Shown here: positions 5,506 through 6,731 of the stretch, in pieces
Layout: each line of letters starts with the position of its first letter
How positions within the stretch are numbered: the stretch's first letter is position 1
From: DATLYT01 sp035574455
GTDB lineage: Bacteria > Bacteroidota > Ignavibacteria > UBA10030
Reading direction: 5' to 3'
Assembly (NCBI GenBank): GCA_035574455.1
Contig: DATLYT010000219.1
Coordinates: forward strand, 1 to 6,731
Length of the DNA: 6,731 bases
Position numbers and translations under genes: made by a program
The notes under the pieces: generated by a model
The model's input: the letters and a program-made list of their open reading frames with translations, nothing else
Told to the model about the DNA's origin: nothing
The model's database searches: none

Positions 5506-6438
5506 ATGTCTCGAACCATTCCATCGACAGAAAAATCGTGCTGCGGTCCTCCCTGCTGCGAGGATGAAGTAGCATCCGCCGTAAACAACCATCATTCGAC
5601 GGTTGAAGAATCACCTGACGGAGTCAAACAGCTTGTCAAGGGACAATATACCGAGATTGCCCAGAAGGCAGGAACAGAAGCACAGAAATCTTGTTGCGGT
5701 CCCGACTGCCGTGGTGATGGGGGCGTCATGGTCATGGCGGATGATTATTCGAATCTCGACGGCTACGTTCCAGAGGCTGATCTCGGCTTAGGATGTGGCA
5801 CGCCGACGGACTACGCGAAGATCAAACCGGGAGAAACAGTCCTTGACCTTGGCTCCGGTGCAGGTAACGATGTGTTCATCGTCCGCTCAATTCTTGGCGA
5901 AACGGGGAAAGTCATCGGTGTGGATATGACTGAGGCGATGGTCGAGAGAGCGCGTCAGAATAACGTGAGGCTCGGGTTTCAGAATGTCGAGTTTGTGTTG
6001 GGAGATATCGAATCGTTGCCGTTGGCATCGGAATCCGTTAATGTCGTGCTGAGTAACTGTGTGTTGAATCTCGTGCCAAACAAGGAGAAAGCATTCTCCG
6101 AGATCTACCGCGTGCTCAGGCCGGATGGGCGATTCAGCATTTCCGACATCGTGACGACCGGTGAGTTACCGCAGAAAATTCGTACGGCGGTAGAGATGTA
6201 CGCTGGCTGCATCGGCGGTGCGTTGGTGAAAGAGCACTATCTTGCAACGTTGGAAGCAACTGGTTTCAAGAACGTTGCCGTGGTGAAAGAAAAGCCGATT
6301 GCGATTCCGGAGCAAACCCTGCGGCGATATCTGGATGATGCCGAGATAACCGTCTACCAGAACTCTCGCGTTGGAATTCTCAGCATCACGGTGTATGGAG
6401 AGAAAGGCACCTCAGCAAGAGCTGGTTTGCCATCATGA
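5506..6438 (+). CDS. arsM: Arsenite S-adenosylmethionine methyltransferase ArsM
   Basis: From the ATG at 5506 this is a 310-residue ArsM. It shows the SAM-binding motif VLDLGSGAGND (112-122), VIGVDMTEAMVERAR (136-150), GDIESLPL (166-173) and the ArsM signatures GLGCGTP (94-100), SNCVLNLVP (183-191) and AGCIGGA (233-239). Cys97, Cys185 and Cys235 correspond to the three cysteines that bind As(III) in characterised ArsM proteins; the 50-residue spacing of the last two agrees with the Cyanidioschyzon enzyme. Expected activity is stepwise methylation of As(III) to methyl and dimethyl arsenicals in the cytoplasm, using thiols as reductants. An N-terminal extension carries CCGPPCC (12-18), and CCGPDC recurs at 63-68. 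The frame is open back to 5398 through repeat DNA, but no homology supports that start. ArsR-controlled expression is inferred from its position. Confidence 0.93.
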   Translation: MSRTIPSTEKSCCGPPCCEDEVASAVNNHHSTVEESPDGVKQLVKGQYTEIAQKAGTEAQKSCCGPDCRGDGGVMVMADDYSNLDGYVPEADLGLGCGTPTDYAKIKPGETVLDLGSGAGNDVFIVRSILGETGKVIGVDMTEAMVERARQNNVRLGFQNVEFVLGDIESLPLASESVNVVLSNCVLNLVPNKEKAFSEIYRVLRPDGRFSISDIVTTGELPQKIRTAVEMYAGCIGGALVKEHYLATLEATGFKNVAVVKEKPIAIPEQTLRRYLDDAEITVYQNSRVGILSITVYGEKGTSARAGLPS

Positions 6439-6694
6439 CAGATTTATGGCAGACAGAGTGGAAGACTTTTTCAGAATATTCTGCCAACTCGTCTTTTCTT
6501 TTCCCCATCATCTGAGAGACTGCCATTGAAAATTCGTCAGTTGTCCAGATGGTACGCTTTTTGACCCTTTCAGCGACGGATGTCATGCCGAAGTATAAGC
6601 AAAAGCAGAGTTGGGGCGTTAACGATTCCCCTGCCGACGTCGAAGGGGCGAAGCCGACAGCAATCCCAGTGAAAGGAAGCTGAGAGCGTCTCAG
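6439..6694. other. Non-coding tail with palindromes and competing hairpins
   Basis: No convincing gene lies here. CAGAATATTCTG (6472-6483) is a perfect 12-base palindrome, and GGCAGA (6448-6453) can pair with TCTGCC (6480-6485). Further on, GGGG (6613-6616) can pair with CCCC (6628-6631) around the palindrome CGTTAACG. Alternatively CCCCT (6628-6632) pairs with AGGGG (6644-6648), enclosing a CGAC/GTCG stem. CTGAGA-GCG-TCTCAG (6680-6694) is a last hairpin directly before the terminator. It may be the 3' end of the ars transcript or a structured leader for a gene beyond the window. Confidence 0.4.
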
Positions 6695-6723
6695 AAAAGC
6701 GGGGGTTGAGCCTCCGCTTTTTT
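6695..6723 (+). terminator. Strong intrinsic (Rho-independent) terminator
   Basis: AAAAGCGGGGG (6695-6705) pairs over 11 positions, with one G-U, with CCTCCGCTTTT (6711-6721) around the loop TTGAG, and the stem runs into a six-T tract (6718-6723). On the plus strand it would end the arsM transcript about 260 bases past its stop, or attenuate a gene downstream of the window. The A-run on the left arm means it could also work on the minus strand. Confidence 0.85.
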
Positions 6724-6731
6724 GTTGATGG

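Noticed and set aside
6386..6586. 66-residue minus-strand ORF overlapping the arsM end
   Set aside because: It overlaps arsM by about 50 bases on the opposite strand, has no recognisable domain and no ribosome site. Chance ORFs of this size are common.
6435..6683. Plus-strand frame beginning with an ATGA overlap at the arsM stop and open, except for one TGA at 6513-6515, to 6683; possible selenocysteine gene or broken gene
   Set aside because: The first part is only 26 codons, the rest shows no family resemblance, and no convincing SECIS stem follows the TGA. An open stretch of about 55 codons is expected by chance.
4061..6731. CRISPR array or tRNA/rRNA gene
   Set aside because: The repeats are single palindromes, not regularly spaced direct repeats. 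I saw no tRNA cloverleaf signature or rRNA-like sequence anywhere in the window.

Overview
The window looks like an ordinary chromosomal stretch of about 50% GC with accessory cassettes, from a bacterium probably of the Bacteroidota/Ignavibacteriota (FCB) side. That placement is an inference. It rests on the carboxypeptidase Q-like secreted M28 peptidase, the style of the ArsR and ArsM proteins, the weak ribosome-binding sites of several genes, and intergenic hairpins with GCAGGCAGG-type arms and a GTCATTGCGA-type palindrome. Nothing in the window fixes a genus.

Minus-strand block (19-4060, read right to left): a cyclase-family metal-hydrolase-like protein, 21 bases before a secreted M28 Zn-aminopeptidase; then a RelE-type toxin-antitoxin pair (antitoxin first, 4-base overlap); then an NAD(P)-binding Rossmann oxidoreductase of the TIP30/HTATIP2 type that overlaps by 4 bases a TSUP (TauE/SafE) membrane transporter. 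Only 24 bases separate the toxin stop from the oxidoreductase start, so the last four genes could share a transcript.

Plus-strand block (4239-6438): an arsenic-response cassette. A promoter-operator with two overlapping inverted repeats precedes arsR. A class I SAM-dependent methyltransferase with a cysteine cluster near its C-terminus follows after 30 bases. After a 220-base spacer filled with hairpin repeats comes arsM, an As(III) S-adenosylmethionine methyltransferase with its three conserved cysteines and a cysteine-rich N-terminal extension. No arsenite efflux pump or arsenate reductase is present in the window, so the visible strategy is sensing plus methylation.

The tail (6439-6731) has no convincing gene. 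It holds a 12-base palindrome, a segment able to form mutually exclusive hairpins, and a strong intrinsic terminator at 6695-6723. It may be the end of the ars transcript or the leader of a gene beyond the window. I did not find a wholly new system. The points most worth checking are the paired methyltransferases with extra cysteines under one ArsR, the metal-ligand substitutions in the cyclase, and the structured tail.
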